DNA from: Burkholderia diffusa | GTDB taxonomy: Bacteria > Pseudomonadota > Gammaproteobacteria > Burkholderiales > Burkholderiaceae | Direction of reading: 5' to 3' | Assembly (NCBI RefSeq): GCF_902499115.1 | Contig: NZ_CABVPN010000014.1 | Location: forward strand, 137,103 to 201,102 | Length of the DNA: 64,000 nucleotides | In this document: piece by piece, positions 56,397 to 64,000 of the stretch | Layout of the letters: each line of letters begins with the position of its first letter | How positions within the stretch are numbered: the stretch's first letter is position 1 | Program-made: the position numbers and the translations under genes | The notes under the pieces: generated by a model | The model's input: the letters and a program-made list of their open reading frames with translations, nothing else | What the model was told of the DNA's origin: nothing | Database searches by the model: none

Positions 56397-56825
56397 TCAG
56401 AACGTGAAGTTCTTCAGCGCGTCGGGCATGCCCTGCGCCATCGCTGCCTGCTCCTTCGCGATGTAGGTCTGCGAATCCCACAGCTCGAAGTGACTACCCA
56501 TTCCCAACAACATGACTTCCTTTTCCAGTCCGGCCGCCATCCGCAGCTCGGGCGATACGAGAATCCGGCCTGCGCTGTCGAGATCGACATCCATCGCATT
56601 GCCGAGAAAAATTCGCCGCCACCAATGAGCGTCCATCGGCAGCGCGGCGATCTTGGCGCGGAACACTTCCCATTCGGGGCGCGGAAACAGCAACAGGCAG
56701 CCGTCCGGGTGCTTGGTCACAGTCACCCGTCCTTCTGCCTGTCCTTGCAGCGCTTCGCGATAGCGAGCCGGCACCGACATCCGCCCTTTCGCATCGAGCG
56801 TCAGCGCCGACGCCCCTTGGAACAC
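56397..56825 (-). CDS. mraZ: Transcriptional regulator MraZ
   Basis: MraZ is the first gene of the cluster and binds its own promoter in E. coli. The 142-residue protein is a double AbrB-like (SpoVT-AbrB) fold: motif 1 LDAKGRMSVPARYRE and motif 2 LDSAGRILVSPELR, both with the conserved D-x3-R pattern. Four 10-bp repeats like the known MraZ operator lie about 70-110 bases upstream. Confidence 0.96.
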   Translation of the reverse strand: MFQGASALTLDAKGRMSVPARYREALQGQAEGRVTVTKHPDGCLLLFPRPEWEVFRAKIAALPMDAHWWRRIFLGNAMDVDLDSAGRILVSPELRMAAGLEKEVMLLGMGSHFELWDSQTYIAKEQAAMAQGMPDALKNFTF

Positions 56826-57212
56826 TTTCCGCTCTCCCGTTCAGGGCACCGAAGCACCCGCTCAATGCTCAAGAATTTAGCCGGAATAGCCCGCCAAATC
56901 ACACAAAAATACACTTTCTCACACTGTCTCCCACTTTAGTGGAAGGGTTTGGCACGGTCAAGGGAGCGGCCCGGTTTTTTGACGAATTTTGTTAGTTAGA
57001 ACAAGGACTTACGCGCGCATGCTCATGCGGCCCTTCATGCTAAAAATCGTTATAAATGAATGAGCTAGTGCAACTTGTGAAGGTGATACGTGAGAAAGGC
57101 GGGCCAGACTGGCGTGCGGACGGGGCTTTCGGGGGCGGGAAAACGCGGAAAAAACGGGCGGTATCGGGAACGGCGGACCAGGGCGACGTCACACGCCGCC
57201 CCGGCCCGAATG
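56826..57212 (-). other. 387-bp region upstream of mraZ
   Basis: It holds the MraZ-like operator at 56895-56934 and the mraZ leader. Nothing else is supported; a 61-codon open frame on the plus strand at 57056-57241 has no recognised family. I could not settle on -35 and -10 hexamers for the mraZ promoter. Confidence 0.5.
56895..56934 (-). promoter_or_regulatory. Probable MraZ operator: four 10-bp repeats
   Basis: On the minus strand, four contiguous 10-mers start with GTG: GTGGGAGACA, GTGTGAGAAA, GTGTATTTTT, GTGTGATTTG. The 10-bp period is that of the MraZ-binding TGGGN repeats of E. coli, and the spacing places them on one face of the helix. Confidence 0.82.
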
Positions 57213-57839
57213 TCAGAGATAGTATGCAGTGCTCGTCATGACTTTCGATGCGGCGCGCATCAGCATCCGTGCGGGCAGCGGCAGCTCGATCCCGCCGGCA
57301 TCGGTCGCGGCCTTGCCGTGCTTCACCTCGTCGAGCCGCATCTGCTCGACGATCGCACGCGACGCCGTGTCGGTCGCCGGCAGCTCGGACAGGTGCCCGT
57401 CGAGATGGCTCTCGACCTGGCGCTCCGTCTCCGCCATGAAGCCGAGGCTGACCTTGTCGCCCAGCGTTCCGGCAACGACGCCGATCGCGAGCGCGCCAGC
57501 GTACCACAGCGGGTTGAGCAGGCTCGGACGCGAATCGAGTTCCTTCAGCCGATGCGCGGTCCACGCGAGATGATCCTCCTCCTCGCGCGCGGCTTCCTCG
57601 AACATCGCCTTCGACGACGACGAGCGCGCGGTCAGCTTCTGCGCCTGATAAAGCGCCTGCGCGCAGACCTCGCCGACGTGGTTCACGCGCATCAGCCCGG
57701 CGGCATGCGTACGCTCCGCGGGCGTCAGTTCGCCGGCCGGCGGCTCTGCCGGCGCAGGCACCGGGCGGCTCATCCGGCTAATGCCGGTCAGCGATCGCAG
57801 GCCGCGATCGAATTCGCTGATCAGTTCATCCAACACCAT
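57213..57839 (-). CDS. coq7: Ubiquinone biosynthesis hydroxylase (demethoxyubiquinone monooxygenase)
   Basis: Coq7 hydroxylates 2-polyprenyl-3-methyl-6-methoxy-1,4-benzoquinone, a late step of ubiquinone synthesis. The 208-residue diiron protein has the ligand pairs in MRVNHVGEVCAQALYQA, REEEDHLAW and DEVKHG. It is divergent from the porin gene. It complements ispB in this window, which makes the side chain. Confidence 0.94.
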   Translation of the reverse strand: MVLDELISEFDRGLRSLTGISRMSRPVPAPAEPPAGELTPAERTHAAGLMRVNHVGEVCAQALYQAQKLTARSSSSKAMFEEAAREEEDHLAWTAHRLKELDSRPSLLNPLWYAGALAIGVVAGTLGDKVSLGFMAETERQVESHLDGHLSELPATDTASRAIVEQMRLDEVKHGKAATDAGGIELPLPARMLMRAASKVMTSTAYYL

Positions 57840-57995
57840 CCTGTTCTCCTGGCTGCGTGTGCTGCCGCGGGCGGCAAAGGCACGTGCTCCGCTGCGTAAC
57901 CGACTTGATTATTCAGCGGAAATTGCGGTTAACCCGTGATTTTAACCATTGTTGCATAAAGGAAACATGGCAGCCTTGCGCCAAGGCATTTCGCT

Positions 57996-58023
57996 TTGTC
58001 GGAAAAATCGGCTTTGCTACATT
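57996..58023 (+). promoter_or_regulatory. Candidate porin promoter
   Basis: TTGTCG (57996-58001), a 16-base spacer and TACATT (58018-58023), leaving a leader of about 87 bases. Confidence 0.45.
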
Positions 58024-58116
58024 ACGTGCGACTTCTTGCGAAGTTGATGGGGCCCGTCAACACAACATAACTATCCGCCCCGCCAAAAAAATTCAGTGAT
58101 TCTTGGAGATCCGTTA

Positions 58117-59274
58117 ATGAAAAAGTCGCTTCTCGCGCTCGTCGCGCTGGGCGCGTTTGCTGGCGCAGCTCATGCGCAAAGCAGCGTGACGCTCTACGGC
58201 ATCATCGATGAAGGCTTCATCTTCAACAACAACGCCAAGGGCGGCCACCTGTACGGTCTGGCAAGCGGCGTGATGCAAGGCAGCCGCTTCGGCCTGCGCG
58301 GCACCGAAGATCTGGGCAGCGGCCTGAAGGCGATCTTCGTGCTCGAAAACGGTTTTGACGTCAACTCCGGCAAGCTGGGCCAGGGCGGCCTGATGTTCGG
58401 CCGCCAGGCTTACGTCGGCCTGTCGAGCCAGTACGGTACGGTCACGCTGGGTCGCCAGTACGACTCCGTCGTCGACTTCGTCGGCCCGCTCGAGGCAGGC
58501 GACCAGTGGGGCGGCTACATCGCTGCTCACCCGGGCGACCTCGACAACTTCAACAACGCATACCGTGTGAACAACGCGGTCAAGTACACGAGCCCGACCT
58601 ACGGCGGCTTCTCGTTCGGCGGCCTGTACAGCTTCGGCGGTCAAGCCGGCCAGTTCTCGAAGAACCAGGTCTGGTCGCTCGGCGCCGGTTACAACAACGG
58701 CCCGCTGGTGTTGGGTGTCGGCTACTTGAACGCACGCACGCCGGCGAACTTCGGCGGCATGTTCAACACCGGCGCGTCGGCTGCGGCGACGGCCGTGTCG
58801 TCGCCGGTCTACGGCGCATATGCGAACAGCGCGAATACGTACCAGGTCATCGGTGCGGGCGGTGCGTACACGTTCGGCGCAGCGACGATCGGCGCGACGT
58901 ACTCGAACACGAAGTTCAAGGGCTTCTCGGTCGGTCCGTTCGTGAACCAGACCGCGACGTTCAACAACGGCGAAATCAACTTCAAGTATCAGCTGACCCC
59001 GGCGCTGATCGTCGGCGCGGCGTACGACTACACGCAAGGCAGCAAGATCGACGGCAACTCGGCAGCCAAGTACCACCAAGGCTCGCTGGGCGTCGACTAC
59101 TTCCTGTCCAAGCGCACGGACGTCTACGTGATCGGTGTGTACCAGCATGCGTCGGGCAACACGCTCGATTCGGCAGGCAACGTCGTTCAGGCACATGCGT
59201 CGATCAACGGTCTCGACCCGTCGAGCACCAGCAACCAGGTCGCAGCGCGCGTCGGCATCCGTCACAAGTTCTAA
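58117..59274 (+). CDS. Gram-negative porin (OpcP-like)
   Basis: A 385-residue outer membrane porin of the Burkholderia/Neisseria trimeric type. The signal peptide ends AHA before QSSVTLYG. The mature chain alternates amphipathic beta strands, contains GSRFGLRGTEDLG typical of this family, and ends in Phe (VGIRHKF) as required for outer membrane insertion. GGAG lies 8 bases before the ATG. Porin number and selectivity cannot be read from sequence. Codon use looks like a highly expressed gene. A terminator follows. Confidence 0.93.
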   Translation: MKKSLLALVALGAFAGAAHAQSSVTLYGIIDEGFIFNNNAKGGHLYGLASGVMQGSRFGLRGTEDLGSGLKAIFVLENGFDVNSGKLGQGGLMFGRQAYVGLSSQYGTVTLGRQYDSVVDFVGPLEAGDQWGGYIAAHPGDLDNFNNAYRVNNAVKYTSPTYGGFSFGGLYSFGGQAGQFSKNQVWSLGAGYNNGPLVLGVGYLNARTPANFGGMFNTGASAAATAVSSPVYGAYANSANTYQVIGAGGAYTFGAATIGATYSNTKFKGFSVGPFVNQTATFNNGEINFKYQLTPALIVGAAYDYTQGSKIDGNSAAKYHQGSLGVDYFLSKRTDVYVIGVYQHASGNTLDSAGNVVQAHASINGLDPSSTSNQVAARVGIRHKF

Positions 59275-59304
59275 TCAGCTTGCCTGACAAGCCGCAGCAT
59301 ATTG

Positions 59305-59327
59305 AAGGCGCCTTCGGGCGCCTTTTT
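59305..59327 (+). terminator. Intrinsic terminator after the porin gene
   Basis: AAGGCGCC pairs with GGCGCCTT around TTCG, followed by more T residues. Confidence 0.93.
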
Positions 59328-59603
59328 CTTTTGCGGCTGCGAAGCGGTGAGCGGAGAACAGGACGATCGCCGGACGGTCCGCTCACGGCGGCGAACCGGC
59401 CCGTACGCCTCATCGACGGGAATGCCACCGCTGCCGGCGGGCAGCATGCGTCGTGGTATCGCGCCATGCGAATCGCGGATCGCGGCCGCCGCCGGCGATC
59501 CGGTCGAGCCGCTCCGTCAGCCACGGCGCATCCCGGTAGAACGCGTGCCGTTCCTGCGACCGTCGGACCTCGGCGCGGCAACCTCGGTGCCGACACCACG
59601 AAT
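59328..59603. other. Region between the porin and fadD terminators
   Basis: The two genes converge and the whole space between their stop codons is 373 bases, of which the two terminators take the ends. I see no gene, repeat or promoter in the middle. Open frames here are short and unlike any known family. Confidence 0.5.
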
Positions 59604-59628
59604 AAAAAAGCCCGGCATTGGCCGGGCT
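59604..59628 (-). terminator. Intrinsic terminator after fadD
   Basis: On the minus strand AGCCCGGC and GCCGGGCT form a stem with a 4-base loop, then six T residues. Confidence 0.92.
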
Positions 59629-59647
59629 CGTTCGTTCGACTTCGATG

Positions 59648-61321
59648 TTATGCGCGTCCGTCGCGCAGTTCGCGCCGCAGGATCTTGCCGACATTCGTCT
59701 TCGGCAGTTCCGTGCGGAACTCGACGAGTTTCGGCCGCTTGTAGCCAGTAAGCCGCTCCTTGCAGTACGCGAGGATGTCCTTGTCGGTAAGCGCCGGGTC
59801 CTTCTTCACGACGAACAGCTTCACGGCTTCGCCCGAGTGCTCGTCCGGCACGCCGACCGCCGCCACCTCGAACACGCCCGGGTGCGACGCCACCACGTCC
59901 TCGACCTCGTTCGGATACACGTTAAAACCCGATACCAGGATCATGTCCTTCTTCCGGTCGACGATCTTCACGTAACCGCGTGCGTCCATCACGCCGACGT
60001 CGCCGGTCTTGAAGAAACCGTCCGGGAACATGACCTTCGCGGTTTCGTCCGGACGGTTCCAGTAGCCGGCCATGACCTGCGGCCCGCGGATGCAGATCTC
60101 GCCCGGCTCGCCGAGCGCGACGTCGTTGCCTGCGTCATCGCGGATGGCCACTTCTGTCGACGGCAGCGGCAGGCCGATCGTCCCGCTATATTCGGTCGCG
60201 GTTACCGGGTTGCAGGTCGCGACCGGCGAGGTCTCCGACAGGCCGTAGCCCTCGACGATCGCCGTATGGGTCTTCTCATACCAGCGCTTCGCGACGCCTT
60301 CCTGGATCGCCATGCCGCCGCCGTTGGCGATCACGAGCTTCGACAGGTCAAGCTGGTTGAATTCGGGATGGTTCAGCAGCGCGTTGTACAACGTGTTGAC
60401 GGCCGGAATCGTCGAGATCTGGTAACCCTTCAACTCCTTGATCATCCCGCCGATGTCGCGCGGATTCGGGATGAGGATGCCCATGCCGCCCGTGCGCATC
60501 GTCAGAAAGCCGCAGACCGTCAGCGCGAACACGTGATAGAGCGGCAGCGCGACGACCGTCACGAACTGCTTCACCTCGGGGTACTTCTCGTGCGCGGGAT
60601 GGTGCCATGCGCCAGCCTGCAGCACGTTCGACACGATGTTCCGGTGCAACAGCGTCGCCCCCTTCGCGACTCCGGTCGTACCGCCCGTGTACTGGAGGAA
60701 CGCGACGTCGTCGGGGCCGAGCTTCTGCGGCTTGAAGGTTTGCCGCGCACCTTCCGACAGCGCGGCCTTGAAGCGCGTGTACGACGGAAGCTGCCAGGCC
60801 GGCACCATCTTCTTCACGTTGCGCACGACGTAATTGACGAGCCAGCCCTTGATGCCCAGCAGATCGCCCATCGACGCGACCACCACATGCTTGACCGCGG
60901 TGTTGGCGATGACGGCCTGCAGCGTCGACGCGAAATTCTCGAGGATAACGATCGCCTCCGCCCCGCTGTCCTTCAGCTGATGTTCGAGCTCGCGCGGCGT
61001 ATAGAGCGGGTTGACGTTGACGACGGTGAAGCCCGCGCGGAGCACCGCGACGATCGCTACCGGGTACTGCAGTACGTTCGGCATCATGAGCGCAACGCGC
61101 GCGCCGCGCTTCAGGCCGCGCGACTGCAGCCACGCGCCGAACTGGCGCGACAGCGCATCGAGTTCGCCGTACGTGATGCTCTTGCCCATGCAGACGAACG
61201 CCTTGCGGTCACGATATTGCTTGAAGCTTTCGTCGAGGAGATCCGGGATGGAAGGATACGGGGACGCGTCAATTTCGGCTGGAACGCCGGGTGGGTACGA
61301 TTTCAGCCAAATTTTGTTCAT
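59648..61321 (-). CDS. fadD: Long-chain-fatty-acid--CoA ligase
   Basis: An acyl-CoA synthetase that activates fatty acids for beta-oxidation. The 557-residue AMP-binding enzyme has the P-loop YTGGTTGVAKGA, the YGLSETSP motif and the C-terminal GYWNRPDETAKV and DRKKDMILVSGFNVYPNEVE segments, the last being the fatty-acyl ligase signature. Length matches FadD (E. coli 561). It lies alone between the converging porin gene and the molybdopterin oxidoreductase gene. Confidence 0.92.
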   Translation of the reverse strand: MNKIWLKSYPPGVPAEIDASPYPSIPDLLDESFKQYRDRKAFVCMGKSITYGELDALSRQFGAWLQSRGLKRGARVALMMPNVLQYPVAIVAVLRAGFTVVNVNPLYTPRELEHQLKDSGAEAIVILENFASTLQAVIANTAVKHVVVASMGDLLGIKGWLVNYVVRNVKKMVPAWQLPSYTRFKAALSEGARQTFKPQKLGPDDVAFLQYTGGTTGVAKGATLLHRNIVSNVLQAGAWHHPAHEKYPEVKQFVTVVALPLYHVFALTVCGFLTMRTGGMGILIPNPRDIGGMIKELKGYQISTIPAVNTLYNALLNHPEFNQLDLSKLVIANGGGMAIQEGVAKRWYEKTHTAIVEGYGLSETSPVATCNPVTATEYSGTIGLPLPSTEVAIRDDAGNDVALGEPGEICIRGPQVMAGYWNRPDETAKVMFPDGFFKTGDVGVMDARGYVKIVDRKKDMILVSGFNVYPNEVEDVVASHPGVFEVAAVGVPDEHSGEAVKLFVVKKDPALTDKDILAYCKERLTGYKRPKLVEFRTELPKTNVGKILRRELRDGRA

Positions 61322-61457
61322 ACTGCGCGTCTCCTCACAGATTTTCGAATGGTCGTGCTAAAACGCATCGTAGCGGCTCGTCCTTGCCGAGACAACCGGG
61401 TTAGATGCCCACTTCGAACTTTCGAATATATTCGTCTGATCATATCAAGAAGTTCGG

Positions 61458-63536
61458 TCAAATCCGCTCAACTTCCACCAGACAATCGTAAAACGTCGCC
61501 GAGTTGCCGAGATCGGTCAGCGCCTGGCTCGTCACCTCGTTCGCGTTCCGTCCATCCGCCGACAATTTCTTCCACCAGATCGACAGTCCGACGACGAGCC
61601 CTGCCCGCGCACGATCGGTCACTCTCGCGACCGCCTGCATCGATCCGCGGTCGTTGAAGATGCGCACGATGTCGCCCTCCCCGATGCCGCGCGCGTCGGC
61701 GTCGGCCGGGTGTATATCGAGGTGCGGCTGGCCTTCCGTACTGCGCAGGCTGTCCACGTTCACGAACGTGCTGTTCAGGAAGTGGCGGGCCGGCGGGGAA
61801 ATCATCGCCAGTGGATAACGAGCGGCGAGTTCAGGGGCGGCCTCCGCCGATTCGAACGGCGGCAGGTAATCGGGCACCGGGTCCATGCCCATCTGCTCGA
61901 GTCGCGCACTGTAGAACTCGCATTTGCCGGACGGTGTGCGGAAGCCGCCATTCGCGAAAGGCGCGTCCGCCACCTTGAGCCTCAGCCAGCCGGCCCGCTT
62001 CAACGTCTCCCAATCGCTGTCGAGCGTCGGATCGTCCCAACGGAGCGCCATCTGCGCGACCTCTTCGTCGCTGTGATAAAGCGCGGGCTCGTCGAGCCCC
62101 ATACTGCGTGCGATGCCGCGAAAGATTTCCGTGTTCGGCCGTGCGTCGCCGACTGGCGGAATCGCCGGTAGATTCGCCATCACATAGGTGTGGCCGTATG
62201 ACTTGTGGACGTCGAGATGCTCGAGTTGCGTCGTGGCAGGCAACACAATGTCGGCGAAATCGACCGTATCTGTCTTGAAGTGCTCGAGAACGACCGTGAA
62301 CAGATCTTCGCGCGCGAACCCGGCGGCGACTTTCGACGAGTCGGGCGCGACCGCGACCGGATTCGAATTGTAGACAATCACCGCTTCGACCTTCGGCCCG
62401 AAGGTGGCGTCACCCGGATGCAGCAGTGCATCGCCGATCGCATTCATGTTGATGATACGCGGCAGTTTGTGTGGCCAGCCTGGCATCAGATCCGGACGCA
62501 GCAGCGCCGACTGATTGACCGGAGCGAATTCCGACGACGACAGCAGCAGCCCGCCGGCCCGGTCGCGCCACGCGCCTGTCAGCGCAGGCAAACTCGCAAT
62601 CGCACGCACGGCATTGCCGCCACCGCGCACACGCTGCATGCCGTAATTGAGGCGAATCGACGCCTTGCGGGTCGCGCCGTAACGACGTGCGAGTTCGATC
62701 AGTTCCGACACTTCGATGCCGCAGATCTGGGCGACACGCTCCGGCGGATAGGACAGGGCTCGCGCCTTGAGCGCATCGAAGCCGAGCGTATGACGCGCGA
62801 TGTAGTCGTGATCGAGCAGGTCTTCGGTAATCAGCACATGCATCATGCCGAGCGCGAACGCGCCGTCGGTGCCCGGCTTCAGCGCGAAGTGCTGATGGCA
62901 TTTCTCCGCCGTCAGCGAACGGTAGGGATCGATTGCGACCAGACGGGCGCCTCGACGCTTGGCTTCCTGCGCTCGGGTCCAGAAATGCAGGCTGGATGCG
63001 ATCGGGTTGGCGCCCCAGATCAGGATCAGCTCGCTTTCCTCGAAATGCTCGAGATGCATACCGATGCTTCCGCCATACGTATAGCGCAGCCCTGCTGCAC
63101 CGGCCGCGGCGCAGATGGTCCGCTCAAGCCGGGACGCACCGAGTTTATGGAAGAACCGCTGCGCGATGCCTTCGCCCTGCACGAGTCCCATCGTTCCCGC
63201 GTAGCTGTACGGCATAATCGCCTCCGGCGCACGCGCAGCTATTTCCCCGAGACGACGACCGATCTCGTCAAGTGCTTCGCTCCAGCTGATCGGCACGAAG
63301 CGCCCTTCCCCCTTCGCGCCGATGCGCTTGAGGGGCACGGTGAGCCGGTCGGGATGATGGACGCGGTCGGCATATCGGCTGACTTTCGTACACAACACGC
63401 CCTGCGTGGGCGGATGGTCGGGATCACCCGTGACCTTGATCGCACGGCCGTTTTCGACGGTCACGCGCATCGCGCATGTGTCCGGACAATCGTGCGGGCA
63501 AACGGCCCGAGCTATCTGAGTGGCGACGTTCATCAT
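61458..63536 (-). CDS. Molybdopterin-dependent oxidoreductase with an Fe4S4 domain
   Basis: A 692-residue member of the DMSO reductase superfamily; substrate unknown. The N-terminal Fe4S4 motif is CPHDCPDTC with the fourth Cys about 28 residues later in VLCTK. The molybdopterin domains follow (YGGSIGMHLEHFEESELILI; GANPIASS) and the molydopterin-dinucleotide binding domain is at the C terminus. No twin-Arg signal is seen, so it is probably cytoplasmic. Tandem ATGs at 63536 and 63533 are equally good starts. No electron-transfer subunit or maturation chaperone is beside it, so the partner must be coded elsewhere. Confidence 0.83.
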   Translation of the reverse strand: MMNVATQIARAVCPHDCPDTCAMRVTVENGRAIKVTGDPDHPPTQGVLCTKVSRYADRVHHPDRLTVPLKRIGAKGEGRFVPISWSEALDEIGRRLGEIAARAPEAIMPYSYAGTMGLVQGEGIAQRFFHKLGASRLERTICAAAGAAGLRYTYGGSIGMHLEHFEESELILIWGANPIASSLHFWTRAQEAKRRGARLVAIDPYRSLTAEKCHQHFALKPGTDGAFALGMMHVLITEDLLDHDYIARHTLGFDALKARALSYPPERVAQICGIEVSELIELARRYGATRKASIRLNYGMQRVRGGGNAVRAIASLPALTGAWRDRAGGLLLSSSEFAPVNQSALLRPDLMPGWPHKLPRIINMNAIGDALLHPGDATFGPKVEAVIVYNSNPVAVAPDSSKVAAGFAREDLFTVVLEHFKTDTVDFADIVLPATTQLEHLDVHKSYGHTYVMANLPAIPPVGDARPNTEIFRGIARSMGLDEPALYHSDEEVAQMALRWDDPTLDSDWETLKRAGWLRLKVADAPFANGGFRTPSGKCEFYSARLEQMGMDPVPDYLPPFESAEAAPELAARYPLAMISPPARHFLNSTFVNVDSLRSTEGQPHLDIHPADADARGIGEGDIVRIFNDRGSMQAVARVTDRARAGLVVGLSIWWKKLSADGRNANEVTSQALTDLGNSATFYDCLVEVERI

Positions 63537-63893
63537 TCTGGATGCGACTGGGGTGGAGGTTCGCAAATTTTACGAGGATGGAACGACTAAGACCTCATTT
63601 CGCACGAATTTCCCGCCTGTTCAGCGAAAAGACTGGAATAACGGATGAAAAATGTCGACGCTGGACCGGCTCCGAACTGCCGATGCGACGATACGGACGC
63701 GGGGGCGGGTGTGAAAAGTACCTTGACGGCGGCTTCGCCGAGCGGACACGAGTCACCTACCTGGCCGGAGATTGCAGCCAATAAGCGGGTGATCGGTCCG
63801 GGATGATGGAGAGCGGCGGGGTCGGGTTAAGCGCTTGAGCAACAACCGGAGAGGTTCGATTGCCTGCACTCGTGCTTTCCGCCCCGCAAATGC
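63537..63893. other. 357-bp region between the oxidoreductase gene and the rRNA operon
   Basis: No gene or strong repeat is visible. A 102-codon plus-strand open frame (63476-63784) overlaps the start of the oxidoreductase and resembles nothing known. Confidence 0.5.
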
Positions 63894-63921
63894 AAAAACC
63901 CCCGCCTTTTGGGCGGGGGTT
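63894..63921 (-). terminator. Intrinsic terminator of the rRNA operon
   Basis: On the minus strand AACCCCCGCC pairs with GGCGGGGGTT around a 5-base loop and runs into five T residues. It lies 14 bases past the end of 5S rRNA. Confidence 0.93.
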
Positions 63922-63934
63922 CTTGGCTTAGGGA

Positions 63935-64000
63935 GCCTGACGATTACCTACTTTCACATGGGAATCCGCACTATCATCGGCGTAGAGTCGTTTCACGGTC
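63935..64000 (-). rRNA. rrf: 5S ribosomal RNA (3' part; continues beyond the window)
   Basis: The minus strand reads GACCGTGAAACGACTCTACG, then GCCGATGATAGTGCGGATTC, and ends in GTCAGGC, the 3' half of Burkholderia 5S rRNA. About 66 of roughly 115 bases lie in the window; the exact 3' end could be off by a few bases. It marks the end of an rrn operon whose 23S and 16S genes lie outside. Confidence 0.95.

Noticed and set aside
57056..57241. 61-codon plus-strand frame starting MNELVQLVKV
   Set aside because: No family, no clear ribosome site, and it overlaps the end of coq7 on the other strand.

Overview
The window looks like a stretch of the main chromosome of a Burkholderia, most likely a member of the B. 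cepacia complex. The reasons are the GC-rich coding with many antisense shadow frames, a Gram-negative porin with a C-terminal Phe, a Lys/Ala-rich histone H1-like protein, the division/peptidoglycan cluster with a peroxiredoxin gene between ftsZ and lpxC, and 5S rRNA that matches Burkholderia. The species cannot be fixed by eye. Almost everything is core genome. I see no prophage, insertion sequence, CRISPR array or obvious genomic island.

Layout. 1-5600 (+): the end of accC, prmA, a zinc-ribbon/DUF3426 membrane protein, tpx, a PfkB kinase and a glycine-zipper lipoprotein. 5700-11900 (-): a histone H1-like gene and class Ia ribonucleotide reductase (nrdA then nrdB), with a long nrdA leader and a promoter carrying two NrdR-like boxes. 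11900-13750 (-): ampD, a PP0621-type small protein and a CcsA-like cytochrome c assembly protein. 13800-15900 (+): ffh and a purine phosphoribosyltransferase. 15900-18300 (-): marC and proS. 18500-19800 (+): rppH and a CNP1-like lipoprotein. 19900-23000 (-): rplU-rpmA, obgE and proB. 23200-31200 (+): ispB, tRNA-Pro(CGG), a CNNM/CorC transporter, a pilBCD-like set, coaE, zapD and yacG. 31200-36800 (-): a Nudix gene coupled to a DUF815 ATPase, argJ and secA. 37000-37500 (+): a DUF721/DciA-like gene. 37600-56800 (-): lpxC, a peroxiredoxin, then the whole dcw cluster, transcribed mraZ-rsmH-ftsL-ftsI-murE-murF-mraY-murD-ftsW-murG-murC-ddl-ftsQ-ftsA-ftsZ. 57200-64000: coq7 (-), a porin (+), fadD (-), a molybdopterin oxidoreductase (-), and the 3' end of a 5S rRNA gene (-).

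Functionally the window is dominated by cell-wall synthesis and division: the dcw cluster, ampD recycling, lpxC, zapD, secA and ispB for the lipid side. Translation and secretion (prmA, proS, rplU, rpmA, obgE, ffh, yacG) and nucleotide supply (nrdAB, the phosphoribosyltransferase) make up most of the rest. The signals most worth a second look are regulatory or structural: a four-fold 10-bp repeat in front of mraZ, twin NrdR-like boxes over the nrdA promoter, a chain of stem-loops between nrdB and the H1-like gene, three adjacent hairpins between ftsA and ftsZ, an inverted repeat around the zapD promoter, and a terminator placed directly before the start of the CNP1-like gene. I did not find a clearly new multi-gene system here.
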